Source: an uncultured Candidatus Saccharibacteria bacterium
Lineage (GTDB): Bacteria > Patescibacteriota > Saccharimonadia > Saccharimonadales > Saccharimonadaceae
Direction: 5' to 3'
NCBI GenBank assembly: GCA_948435375.1
Contig: CAOJGQ010000003.1
Location: 1 to 62,107 of the forward strand
Length of the DNA stretch: 62,107 nucleotides
The position numbers and the translations under genes are program-made. Positions within the stretch are counted from its first letter, which is position 1; each line of letters opens with the position of its first letter. The notes beneath the pieces are model-generated. The model did no database searches. It was not told the DNA's origin and was given only the letters and a program-made list of their open reading frames with translations. Shown here in pieces: positions 52,263 through 60,271 of the stretch.

Positions 52263-52293
52263 TAAAAAAAGTCTTGGCGAAGCAAGACTTTTT
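52263..52293 (-). terminator. Terminator of the 52308-53567 gene
   Basis: AAGTCTTG-CTTCGC-CAAGACTT followed by TTTTT on the minus strand. Confidence 0.88.
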
Positions 52294-52307
52294 GCGCTTA
52301 TTGATGT

Positions 52308-53567
52308 TTATTCGCTACAAACGAAACCGCGCGATTCGTAGTTTGAACGAATGGCAGCTTCACTCGTGTCGAGCGTACCATCAACGGTAGTCAGCATCAG
52401 TAGGTCAGCATCTTCTGGGCGCAGCTTATCAGCAGTTGCCGTAATCGTCGCAGTTACGTTGTTGCCATCAGCGACGTAGCTAACATCGTAAGGCTCCTCG
52501 GTTAGACCAGCAATATTGAGGTTGGCTGCACGTTGGGCTTCGAGAATGTCACGCTGAGCAAGAGCCGCTTCTTCACTCTCATACGAAGTATTTTGGGTGA
52601 TGGAGATTTGGCTCAGATTATCGCCAAGATAATTCAGAGTTAAGACTTCATTGCCGCCATCTTCACGATTGAGTTCGCAAGTAACCTCTTTGACTGGGGT
52701 TTGAACGACATTGCCATCAGTGATGGGCGCAACTGGCACGGTTTTTGTATTGTTAAGGGCGTTAATGTAGAGCACGACAAAAATGATCGCAACGGTCGCA
52801 GTGACGACAAGCGCAATAGCAAGCAGAAGGTTGAGCTTCGAGTGTGTCTTGGCTTTCTGGGTGACAGCAGTAGACGGAGCGACAGCTTGAGTAGGAGAGA
52901 TAGGCTGGAAAGCGGGCTGAGCGGCAGGTGCACCAGCAGGTGTATTGCTGGCAGCGTTAGGTATATTGTTAGCGCCGAAGTTTTGACCGGAATTGTTGGA
53001 AGTAGACGCGGTAGACTGAGTAAAGGGGTTGTAATGAGCATTTGGGTTTTGCTCGTGATTGATATCAGGAGTGCTCCCTAGGCCGTTCGACGCGGCGTTC
53101 ATCGGGGGTAGAGAACCCATATCGGTCACTGAGGTCATCAGGTTAGCGTTCTGGGCAGCTGGTTCGGGGGCATTATCCGCTACTGGCAAGGATGCATTGG
53201 CTGGCGCCGACACGGCGCTACCGATGGAACCTGGAACTGGCGCAGCAGGGGTAAGTGGCATGTCCGGGGCGGTAAATTCTGGGGCTGCCGTGTCGGCGCC
53301 AGCCGGTTGCCCTTGACCCATCAAATCATTAGTAGGACTAAAGCTGTTACTGGTCATATCCATAGTATTCAAGTTATTCTCGACTGAAGCTAAATTGTTG
53401 GATGAAGCCATGATATTGTCGCTGCCGGGAATAGCGAGATCGGGAGAAGTTGCTCCAGGCATAGTGCCTGCAGCGCTTGTATCACTCGGATTGAATGAGC
53501 CAAGAGCGCCATCCATGCCGCTAGTGCCTGTTGTGTTTAATGGGTTATTATCTTCGGGGTTCATCAT
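52308..53567 (-). CDS. Single-pass membrane protein with Asn/Ala/Pro-rich tail
   Basis: 419 aa: about 235 residues of low-complexity Asn/Ala/Pro/Ser, a basic stretch, one membrane helix (about 250-272), and an outer domain of about 130 aa starting after a Cys (EVTCELN) and ending with FVCSE; these Cys may pair. The outer domain faintly resembles YehR/DUF1307-type proteins. I start at ATG 53567 (MNPEDN), 4 nt after GGAGG; the ATG at 53588 lacks a ribosome site. Confidence 0.75.
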   Translation of the reverse strand: MMNPEDNNPLNTTGTSGMDGALGSFNPSDTSAAGTMPGATSPDLAIPGSDNIMASSNNLASVENNLNTMDMTSNSFSPTNDLMGQGQPAGADTAAPEFTAPDMPLTPAAPVPGSIGSAVSAPANASLPVADNAPEPAAQNANLMTSVTDMGSLPPMNAASNGLGSTPDINHEQNPNAHYNPFTQSTASTSNNSGQNFGANNIPNAASNTPAGAPAAQPAFQPISPTQAVAPSTAVTQKAKTHSKLNLLLAIALVVTATVAIIFVVLYINALNNTKTVPVAPITDGNVVQTPVKEVTCELNREDGGNEVLTLNYLGDNLSQISITQNTSYESEEAALAQRDILEAQRAANLNIAGLTEEPYDVSYVADGNNVTATITATADKLRPEDADLLMLTTVDGTLDTSEAAIRSNYESRGFVCSE

Positions 53568-53614
53568 GCCTCCCTTTGCCAGGTTCATATTTGTTAATAT
53601 CTAATATTACTACT

Positions 53615-53643
53615 ATTTTAGCGCTTACGGCTAGTTTTCGCAA
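53615..53643 (-). promoter_or_regulatory. Promoter of the 52308-53567 gene
   Basis: TTGCGA, 17 bp, TAAAAT on the minus strand. Confidence 0.6.
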
Positions 53644-53711
53644 GCTTTAAATTTCGGGGATTAGAGGTGTAATTCTTAGCAAAATATATTTTGTTTTTAG
53701 TGAACTACGAT

Positions 53712-54485
53712 CTACTCTTGGCTAATTTCCGCCCAGTCTAGGAGGTCAAGATCTTGAGCGCGTGCATCGGGGTTGATAGTATGCTGAGCGAGAGTTTTTT
53801 GCCAGGCTTGCTTTGAACGGTTCGCATCGGCAAGGTTGCTAGCAAGCTTTTTGCGCGGATTAGCAAAGCCACGGCGAGCCAAAGCCTGGGCGGCGGAAGA
53901 TAGCACTGGCGTTTCTAGCGGCCGCAAAAGGATAACTCGGCTGTCAACTTTGGGTGGGGGCGTAAACTCCGCCGCCCGCACGACCGGTCCAAGCTCGACC
54001 GTGGCGAGATTTTGAACATAGATTGATAGTGATGTCTGCTTCCCTGGCTCAGCGGCGATCCGTTCGGCGACTTCCTTTTGGACAAGGAGAACAATTTGGC
54101 GGGGCGCAGGCCGCACGGTGAGTAATTTGCGAATAATCTGAGTGGTGATATAATACGGGATATTTCCGGCGACCACATATGGTCGGTCCGCCACAAGCTG
54201 AGTCAGGTCAATATCGAGAATGTCCGCCCGCTCAATCCGTAGATTTTTGCCGGGAAATTGCCCTGGTAATTTGCGCGCCAAATCGGCGTCATATTCAATT
54301 GCGACCACTTCCGAAAATTGCCTCAGCAGGCTACTCGTCAAAGTGCCTAGGCCTGGCCCAATTTCTAGACATAATTCTACATCGTTCAGTCCTTCTGTGC
54401 TGCCTTTTTTCGCGAGCTCAGCGATCTCGTCTAGAATGGCGCGGTTTTTGAGCCAATGTTGACCAAGCGATTTGTTATTTTTCAC
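53712..54485 (-). CDS. rsmA: 16S rRNA dimethyladenosine transferase
   Basis: Dimethylates two adjacent adenines near the 3' end of 16S rRNA (KsgA). Motifs: SLGQHWL, LEIGPGLGTLT, VAIEYDAD, and catalytic NIPYY. 257 aa. The start is GTG sharing its G with the upstream TAG (TAGTG), so translation is coupled to the RpfB-like gene. Confidence 0.96.
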   Translation of the reverse strand: MKNNKSLGQHWLKNRAILDEIAELAKKGSTEGLNDVELCLEIGPGLGTLTSSLLRQFSEVVAIEYDADLARKLPGQFPGKNLRIERADILDIDLTQLVADRPYVVAGNIPYYITTQIIRKLLTVRPAPRQIVLLVQKEVAERIAAEPGKQTSLSIYVQNLATVELGPVVRAAEFTPPPKVDSRVILLRPLETPVLSSAAQALARRGFANPRKKLASNLADANRSKQAWQKTLAQHTINPDARAQDLDLLDWAEISQE

Positions 54486-55510
54486 TAATACCAGCCCTTG
54501 GCGTTTTTATGTGCCACCGCACCAGACCAACCACCGTAGCGACCGTTCACATAGCCGATCATCCAGCGAATTTGGGTCACTGGGTTGGTTTCCCAGTCGG
54601 CACCAGCACTAGCCATTTTACTGCCCGGAAGAGCCTGCGGAATACCATAAGCACCAGACGGGTTGGCAGCGTCGACGCGACAGCCTGATTCATGATAAAC
54701 AATATAGAGCGCAGCGTCGAGATCAGCCTCAGAAACGCCCGCTGCACGCATCCACTGCGCACATTGCTCACGGCCCGGGGCCACTGAAACTTTCGCACCG
54801 ACGCGGACGATTTCGGGCTTCGGCTCGGCTTTAATCTCTTCGGAAATGAATTCGCGCGAAACTTCACGGTTGTTTTCAAAGTTCACCTTGTAGGTCATCA
54901 ATTTGCGGCCATCTTCGCCCGCTTGTTCAAGCACGCGTTCACCTTTCTTCAGCGACGGGTCGAGGCGTTCCTCGGTAGTATAGGGAATAATTTCCTCCGT
55001 CGTGATCTCACGACCACCATTGCGTTTGACTCGAAAAGCCGTCGCAACGCCGGTTTCAAGAAAGTTATCATTCGTCACAGTATCAATTTCATCACCATCA
55101 TACAAAGTCAAGCCAGCATCAGCCATAATCTGCTTTGGATCATAGCTGGCCGTCATAACGTAACGTTTATTCACGCCATCCATAATCAGCACCGGGCGAG
55201 CACGGTAAACATTAACCCGAAACTCCTCACTTTCGATGTGGGTTTCGAGTGTAGGCTCAACGATGTCGGCGTTATTGACTGTAATCCCCGCCTTCTCGAG
55301 GACATCCGCCACCGTACTAGCCGTAGTTTTGACCGTGACCTCCGTGTCGTCGTTATGGATCGTCACGAAATGCGGTGTTTTATCATCATTTGCGTCGTCT
55401 GCATAGACGGTTTGGTGGCCTTCGGTGTAGTTAAATGCCAAAAACACACTCATCACCAGCAAGAGAGCGGCGCAACAAAAATTCCTTAATTTGTACTGCA
55501 ATTTAATCAT
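54485..55510 (-). CDS. RpfB/YabE-like muralytic protein (DUF348, G5, lysozyme-like domain)
   Basis: Signal peptide or anchor (about 10-30), two DUF348 ubiquitin-like repeats (about 45-150: VTVKTTASTVADVLEKAGI, and RYVMTASYDPKQIMADAGL), a G5 domain (about 150-230) and a C-terminal transglycosylase-like domain (about 245-341) with YHESGCRVDAANPSGAYGIPQ containing the likely catalytic Glu. It should cut peptidoglycan outside the cell. TATAAT ends 9 nt before the ATG. Upstream of and coupled to rsmA, as in actinobacteria (rpfB-ksgA). Confidence 0.88.
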   Translation of the reverse strand: MIKLQYKLRNFCCAALLLVMSVFLAFNYTEGHQTVYADDANDDKTPHFVTIHNDDTEVTVKTTASTVADVLEKAGITVNNADIVEPTLETHIESEEFRVNVYRARPVLIMDGVNKRYVMTASYDPKQIMADAGLTLYDGDEIDTVTNDNFLETGVATAFRVKRNGGREITTEEIIPYTTEERLDPSLKKGERVLEQAGEDGRKLMTYKVNFENNREVSREFISEEIKAEPKPEIVRVGAKVSVAPGREQCAQWMRAAGVSEADLDAALYIVYHESGCRVDAANPSGAYGIPQALPGSKMASAGADWETNPVTQIRWMIGYVNGRYGGWSGAVAHKNAKGWY

Positions 55511-55553
55511 TGCATCTCTATTATATCAAACATTGCGCAAAAAGTCAATGCTT

Positions 55554-57755
55554 TTATTCGAAAAAGGGCAAATCTTCAGGGAAAGGATCAAAATCAGAAG
55601 CAAATTCGTCACCAAAATCACCACTTTCTTGACGATTTTTCGCATGACGAGGTCGATTATTGGTGCCAAAACCGGTCGCTGGGCCAAATTCGCCGTCTGG
55701 ATCGCCGCCCAAGAGACCCAAGCTGCCCTGATCAAGGCCAAAAATACCAGATTCACCAAAACTGCCTGATCCATAAGGATTGTAACCTAGCTCAAGCAAG
55801 AAGCGCGAGGGGCTATTATAAGTGCGGCCACCGAAGCTATAGCGCGAGCCGGCAAAAGTCAGGAAAAGGTCTTTCATGGCGCGGGTCATGCCAACATAGG
55901 CAAGGCGGCGTTCTTCTTCGAGATCTTCCTCGGCGTTGTCGGCACGACTACTGGGGAAAAGACCGTCTTCGAGCCCAACTATGAACACGACAGGAAATTC
56001 TAGGCCTTTGGCGGCGTGCAAAGTCATGAGCGAAACGGCATCGTTGGTCGAGTTTTCGTCGGCAGAACTAAGCAAAGCCGCGTCGGCCAGAAACTCATCG
56101 AGGGTTTCGTAGACGCTGGCGTTACTAGCGAGCACCTCGAGGTTTTTCAAGCGCTCATCGCCTTCTGGCGTGCCGCTGTGGACGAGCGTGGGAAAGTCAA
56201 AATATTGCACGACTTGTTCGATAATTGTATCCATCGGTGCATAAATCGCGTTCTCGCCGGCGACAAAATCGCCGTCATCATTATTAAGTTCGATAGTCTT
56301 GTCGGTGCCGAGCTCGGCGGCTTCTTCGTGAGCATGGTCGAGGAAATTCACTAGGCGCATGACGGAATTTTTGGCGCGAGCAGACAAAGTCTCGGATGCT
56401 TCGCGCAAAGTCATTCCCTGGTCCAGGCCGGTGAAAATTTTTGTAATCGAGGCGGCACCCACGCCGCTTAGGACGTTCTTCGCTAAGCGCTCGAAACTAA
56501 CCCGATCGTTCTGGTTGACGACAAGTTTCAAAATCGCTAGGACGTCTTTGACTTCTTTGCGGTCGTAAAAACGCACGCCACCGATAATCTTATAGGGGAT
56601 ACGGGCGTTCATGAAGGCTTTTTCAAAAGCATAAGACTGGGCGTTAGTGCGGTAGAGGATGGCGAAATCACCATAGTTCTTCACTTGGTTTTCGGCTTTT
56701 AGACGAGTGATGACTTGTGCAACATAGCCAGCTTCGGCAGTTTCGTCCATCAAACCTTCAATAGTGATTGGATTGCCGTCGCCAGATTCGGTGAAGAGGG
56801 TCTTATCAGTGCGGGTTTTGTTTTCGTTGATGATTTTTTGCGAAGCGGCTAGGATGTTGCCAGTGCTACGATAGTTTTGCTCTAGTTTGATAACTTTGGC
56901 GCCAGGAAAATCGCGTTCAAAATTTAGAATATTAGTGAAATCAGCGCCACGCCAAGAATAAATCGACTGCCAGTCATCACCCACTACGCAAATATTGCGC
57001 TCGGGATTCACCAGGCTTTTGACTAGTTTATATTGAACAGCGTTAGTGTCCTGATACTCGTCAATCAAGATGTGTCGGAAGCGTTTTTGCCATTTTTCAC
57101 GGACTTCGGGATGTTTCTGGAACATTTCGGCGGTGCGAGTAAGCAAATCATCAAAATCCAACGCACCGGCGGCGCGCTTTTCTCGTTCGTAGCGTTCGAA
57201 AATCTCAGCAACCTTTTTCTGGTTGGGATAAAAAGCTTCCTTTTTTGCATCGGCTGGACCGAGACCCTGGTTTTGGTATGAACTGATCAGGTTGTGAGCG
57301 AATTTTGGCGTCAAAGACTTGTCACCGCCCAGATCCATGCCGCGCATAATTCGACGGATGAGAGTGAGCTGATCTTCGGAATCATAGATCGTGAAGTTAT
57401 GATCGATACCAGCGGTAACGTGCTCGATGCGCAGCAGACGAACGCAAATACCATGAAAAGTTCCCATGTAGGGCATAAAGCTACGCGGTGGCTCGTCGGA
57501 GGATTCTGCATCACTCTGCCGCTGGTTGTTGAGCAGGCGCCAAAGACGGACGCGCATTTCCTTGGCGGCTTTGTTAGTAAAAGTGACTGCCAGAATCTCG
57601 TTAGGGCGAACACCGTGCAGAATGAGATTTGCGATACGATGAGTCAGAACTTTAGTCTTGCCGGACCCGGCGCCAGCCAAAACAAGAACTGGGCCCGTAA
57701 GCGTTTCAACGGCCTCTTGTTGCGCTGGATTTAGACCTCCTAGAATGGGATTCAT
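55554..57755 (-). CDS. UvrD/PcrA superfamily 1A DNA helicase
   Basis: Helicase for excision repair and fork clearance. Motif I AGAGSGKTKVL (about 31-41), TFTNKAAKEM, motif II LIDEYQDTN, motif III VGDDWQSIYSWRGAD, QNYRS, motif V VSLMTLHAAKGLEF and motif VI AYVGMTRA. 733 aa with a Gly/Asp-rich acidic C-terminal tail in the place of the PcrA C-terminal contact region. TAAAAT ends 6 nt before the ATG (leaderless). Confidence 0.95.
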   Translation of the reverse strand: MNPILGGLNPAQQEAVETLTGPVLVLAGAGSGKTKVLTHRIANLILHGVRPNEILAVTFTNKAAKEMRVRLWRLLNNQRQSDAESSDEPPRSFMPYMGTFHGICVRLLRIEHVTAGIDHNFTIYDSEDQLTLIRRIMRGMDLGGDKSLTPKFAHNLISSYQNQGLGPADAKKEAFYPNQKKVAEIFERYEREKRAAGALDFDDLLTRTAEMFQKHPEVREKWQKRFRHILIDEYQDTNAVQYKLVKSLVNPERNICVVGDDWQSIYSWRGADFTNILNFERDFPGAKVIKLEQNYRSTGNILAASQKIINENKTRTDKTLFTESGDGNPITIEGLMDETAEAGYVAQVITRLKAENQVKNYGDFAILYRTNAQSYAFEKAFMNARIPYKIIGGVRFYDRKEVKDVLAILKLVVNQNDRVSFERLAKNVLSGVGAASITKIFTGLDQGMTLREASETLSARAKNSVMRLVNFLDHAHEEAAELGTDKTIELNNDDGDFVAGENAIYAPMDTIIEQVVQYFDFPTLVHSGTPEGDERLKNLEVLASNASVYETLDEFLADAALLSSADENSTNDAVSLMTLHAAKGLEFPVVFIVGLEDGLFPSSRADNAEEDLEEERRLAYVGMTRAMKDLFLTFAGSRYSFGGRTYNSPSRFLLELGYNPYGSGSFGESGIFGLDQGSLGLLGGDPDGEFGPATGFGTNNRPRHAKNRQESGDFGDEFASDFDPFPEDLPFFE

Positions 57756-57838
57756 GAATTTATTTTAGCACACTTTAAGGGATAGGCGAGGGGTTTAATT
57801 GAGGTAAATGAATCATAGATGAAAAACAGGGGTAGACT

Positions 57839-59563
57839 CTAGGGTGTGCGGTTACGTTTGGCTTGATTGACAGCCCAATAATCGACATCCGTGAAGCGGT
57901 CAGTCGCAAAAACCAAGTGATTATCTTCGGAAAAAGCTCGAGCATTGCGATTGCAAAAATAGGTTAGACTGGCTTGGTAGAGACCAATCGCCGGAACGTC
58001 GTCGACCCAGTGGCGTAAGAAAGCTTCGTATTTCGCGATGCGCAACGTTTCATTCATTGTGCTGCGAGCACTAATAATTAGGTCGTCAACAACCAGATTG
58101 CGGTAGTTAGAAAGGTTGAGCCCAGAAACTGAGGCCTTGGAAGAATGGTAATAGGTGAAAATATCTGGGTTGGCGCCGAGGCCAATATTGTATATTAATA
58201 TGTCATAATTACGCGGGCGGATGACATTGAGTAAGAAATCTTGGTCAGGCTCATAGATCGTAGTTTCGACCGTAAAACCGAGCGCGGTGAGTTGTTCAGC
58301 AACATCTTGCACTAGTTCTGGGAAATAGCCCGTATTGACGGTGGCGAGCTGGATATTTTTATTAGTGGCTTGGCCAGCAATGGTCGCTTTGGCGGCGGCA
58401 GGGTCATAGTTAGGTATTGCAGGATATTCGTTCAACTCAATTTCGGAACTTAAAATTGGATAGTCGAGTGGTTTTTCGTTAAACTCAGTGACGATTTGAT
58501 CAATATCGATGCCCTGACGAATTGCGCGGCGCACTTCGGCGCTACTCAAAGCGGAGCTGCCGGTGTTAAGGAAAGCAAACACACCATCAGAAATTGTGGT
58601 TTGTTTCTCATAAATCAAGTCAGCTGGCAACGCATCCGCATCAGCGGAAGATAATTCAGCACTGGCGGTAATTTCACCGGTCGAAAGGGCTTTGATGATG
58701 CTGTCCTTTTCGGCATATGTGTGTACGACGAAACTATTTAGCATTGGTGCACCTTTATAATAATTCGGATTAGCGGTGAGATAAATGACTTTTTCGACAT
58801 CATTATTAGTGGTTTGAGTGGCATTAAAAGCGAAGGCCCCAGAAGTGATTGGGTCAGCGCTGAAGTTATGCTCTAGTAACATGCTTGGTTGGACCTCAGC
58901 TAAAATATGGGCTGGCAAAATAGGCAGATCGAGAAAAGTGGGAAAATCCACATAGGCCGATGACAAAGTGAAAATAACGGAATCTTCGGTGGCTTTGACC
59001 GAAACGCCCGAGAAATCGGAAGAGTAGATCGTGTTGACTGAAGGGTCCTTGATGACAGCAAGTGTGTAAACTACGTCTTCAATTGTGATAGGGTTGCCGT
59101 CGGACCAGCTGAGATTATCCTTGAGCTTAAGCGTCCAAACCTTACCGGTATCATCCGGAGTGATTGACTCGGCTAAGCCAACGTTGATATGGCCAGAATA
59201 GTCGATTGTAGTGAGGCGGGCAAAGAGTAGTTTGGAAAGTGTTTTTTCGCTGCTAGTGACAGCAAAAAGCGGGTTCAAAGAATTGACTTTACCGATTGTT
59301 CCTTCCGTATAAGTACCACCGTCAACAAAAGCTTGGATAGAATATGATTGATCATACCAAAAAGCCTGGGTGAGGGCGAGCGAGATAATCACAATAACCA
59401 ATAAACACCATTCTAGAATCAGTAGACGCACACGACGCGCATTTGGCAAACGTTCAATCAAATTTTCTTGGATGTGCTCACGGCTATCTTCGCTAGCGCG
59501 CTTGGAGAATTTTTCCCACCGCTTTGCTAACTTTTGCCCACGCTTTTTGAAATTTTGTTTCAT
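57839..59563 (-). CDS. Membrane-anchored peptide-binding protein (SBP family 5)
   Basis: 574 aa: cytoplasmic basic N-terminus, one membrane helix (about 46-68), then the OppA/DppA fold: LKDNLSWSDGNPITIEDVVYTL, an extended ligand cleft, and FLNTGSSALSSAEVRRAIRQGID. It should bind peptides outside the cell, but no ABC permease or ATPase gene is adjacent. TAAAAT ends 8 nt before the ATG. The gene follows secG by 18 nt. Confidence 0.9.
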   Translation of the reverse strand: MKQNFKKRGQKLAKRWEKFSKRASEDSREHIQENLIERLPNARRVRLLILEWCLLVIVIISLALTQAFWYDQSYSIQAFVDGGTYTEGTIGKVNSLNPLFAVTSSEKTLSKLLFARLTTIDYSGHINVGLAESITPDDTGKVWTLKLKDNLSWSDGNPITIEDVVYTLAVIKDPSVNTIYSSDFSGVSVKATEDSVIFTLSSAYVDFPTFLDLPILPAHILAEVQPSMLLEHNFSADPITSGAFAFNATQTTNNDVEKVIYLTANPNYYKGAPMLNSFVVHTYAEKDSIIKALSTGEITASAELSSADADALPADLIYEKQTTISDGVFAFLNTGSSALSSAEVRRAIRQGIDIDQIVTEFNEKPLDYPILSSEIELNEYPAIPNYDPAAAKATIAGQATNKNIQLATVNTGYFPELVQDVAEQLTALGFTVETTIYEPDQDFLLNVIRPRNYDILIYNIGLGANPDIFTYYHSSKASVSGLNLSNYRNLVVDDLIISARSTMNETLRIAKYEAFLRHWVDDVPAIGLYQASLTYFCNRNARAFSEDNHLVFATDRFTDVDYWAVNQAKRNRTP

Positions 59564-59581
59564 AGTCGAAAATTTTAATTC

Positions 59582-59818
59582 CTATGCGGCGGCTACTGGT
59601 ATAAACAAAAGACACAAAATCGAAAGAACGAAGATGAGTGCGGTGACGACGGTGGCGCCAAAGAGCGAGCGTTCAAGACCGCGACGTGTGGTATAAAGTT
59701 CGCCTGAGCTACCAAAACCAGCACCGAGTGAAGCGCCGCGCTGCTGCAAAAGAATCAGTAGAATCGTCAAAATTGCTGATACGAAAATCATACTCTGAAA
59801 TAGTGTTCCCAAGTCCAT
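59582..59818 (-). CDS. secG: Preprotein translocase subunit SecG
   Basis: 78 aa with two membrane helices (about 6-24 and 52-74) around the cytoplasmic loop LQQRGASLGAGFGSSGELYTTRRG, which is typical of SecG. Start ATG 59818: TATAAT ends 6 nt before it (leaderless); a start at 59863 would lie upstream of the promoter. Confidence 0.92.
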   Translation of the reverse strand: MDLGTLFQSMIFVSAILTILLILLQQRGASLGAGFGSSGELYTTRRGLERSLFGATVVTALIFVLSILCLLFIPVAAA

Positions 59819-59865
59819 AATGCTATTATACGCTATGTTGCGTAGAAAAACAAGCTTGGTCACGA

Positions 59866-60231
59866 CTAGATAACAACACTGATTAAACCATTGAGCGTAC
59901 TCATGATAGCACTAGTGGCAACCATACCCCAAATCCCCATCTCGACACCGGGCAAAAGATAAATCGTGAGCGCGACCATCGCAGTGTTAATCACTATAGT
60001 CGAAATGCCCAGAGTGACAATCGCTAGTGGCAGAGCCATGAGTTTGATGAAGGGTTTGACAACTGAGTTAATGACAGAGAAAATCAAACCAGCGAGGATA
60101 AATAGGCTGGTACCAGTGAACTGCGAAACTTCAGTAGTATTCATGCGACCAAACCAAGTAATGCAGAGCCACATACCGAGACTGGCAGTCGCCCAGCGCA
60201 GAATAAAACCAAAGATTTGTTGCTTAATCAT
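59866..60231 (-). CDS. Small four-helix membrane protein, phage-holin-4_2-like family
   Basis: 121 aa, four membrane segments, with the family pattern NSVVKPFIKLMALPLAIVTLG and a C-terminal segment around NGLISVVI. Despite the family name it is common in chromosomes and nothing phage-related is nearby. I prefer ATG 60231 (MIKQQIFG); TAAAAT ends 10 nt before it. An extension to 60342 runs into uvrC. Confidence 0.85.
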   Translation of the reverse strand: MIKQQIFGFILRWATASLGMWLCITWFGRMNTTEVSQFTGTSLFILAGLIFSVINSVVKPFIKLMALPLAIVTLGISTIVINTAMVALTIYLLPGVEMGIWGMVATSAIMSTLNGLISVVI

Positions 60232-60271
60232 GTACTGTTTTATTTTAGCACAACTTTGAATGGGCGGGAAC

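Noticed and set aside
59866-60231. Prophage remnant suggested by the holin-like protein
   Set aside because: No integrase, structural, lysis or packaging genes nearby; this family is widespread as a chromosomal membrane protein.
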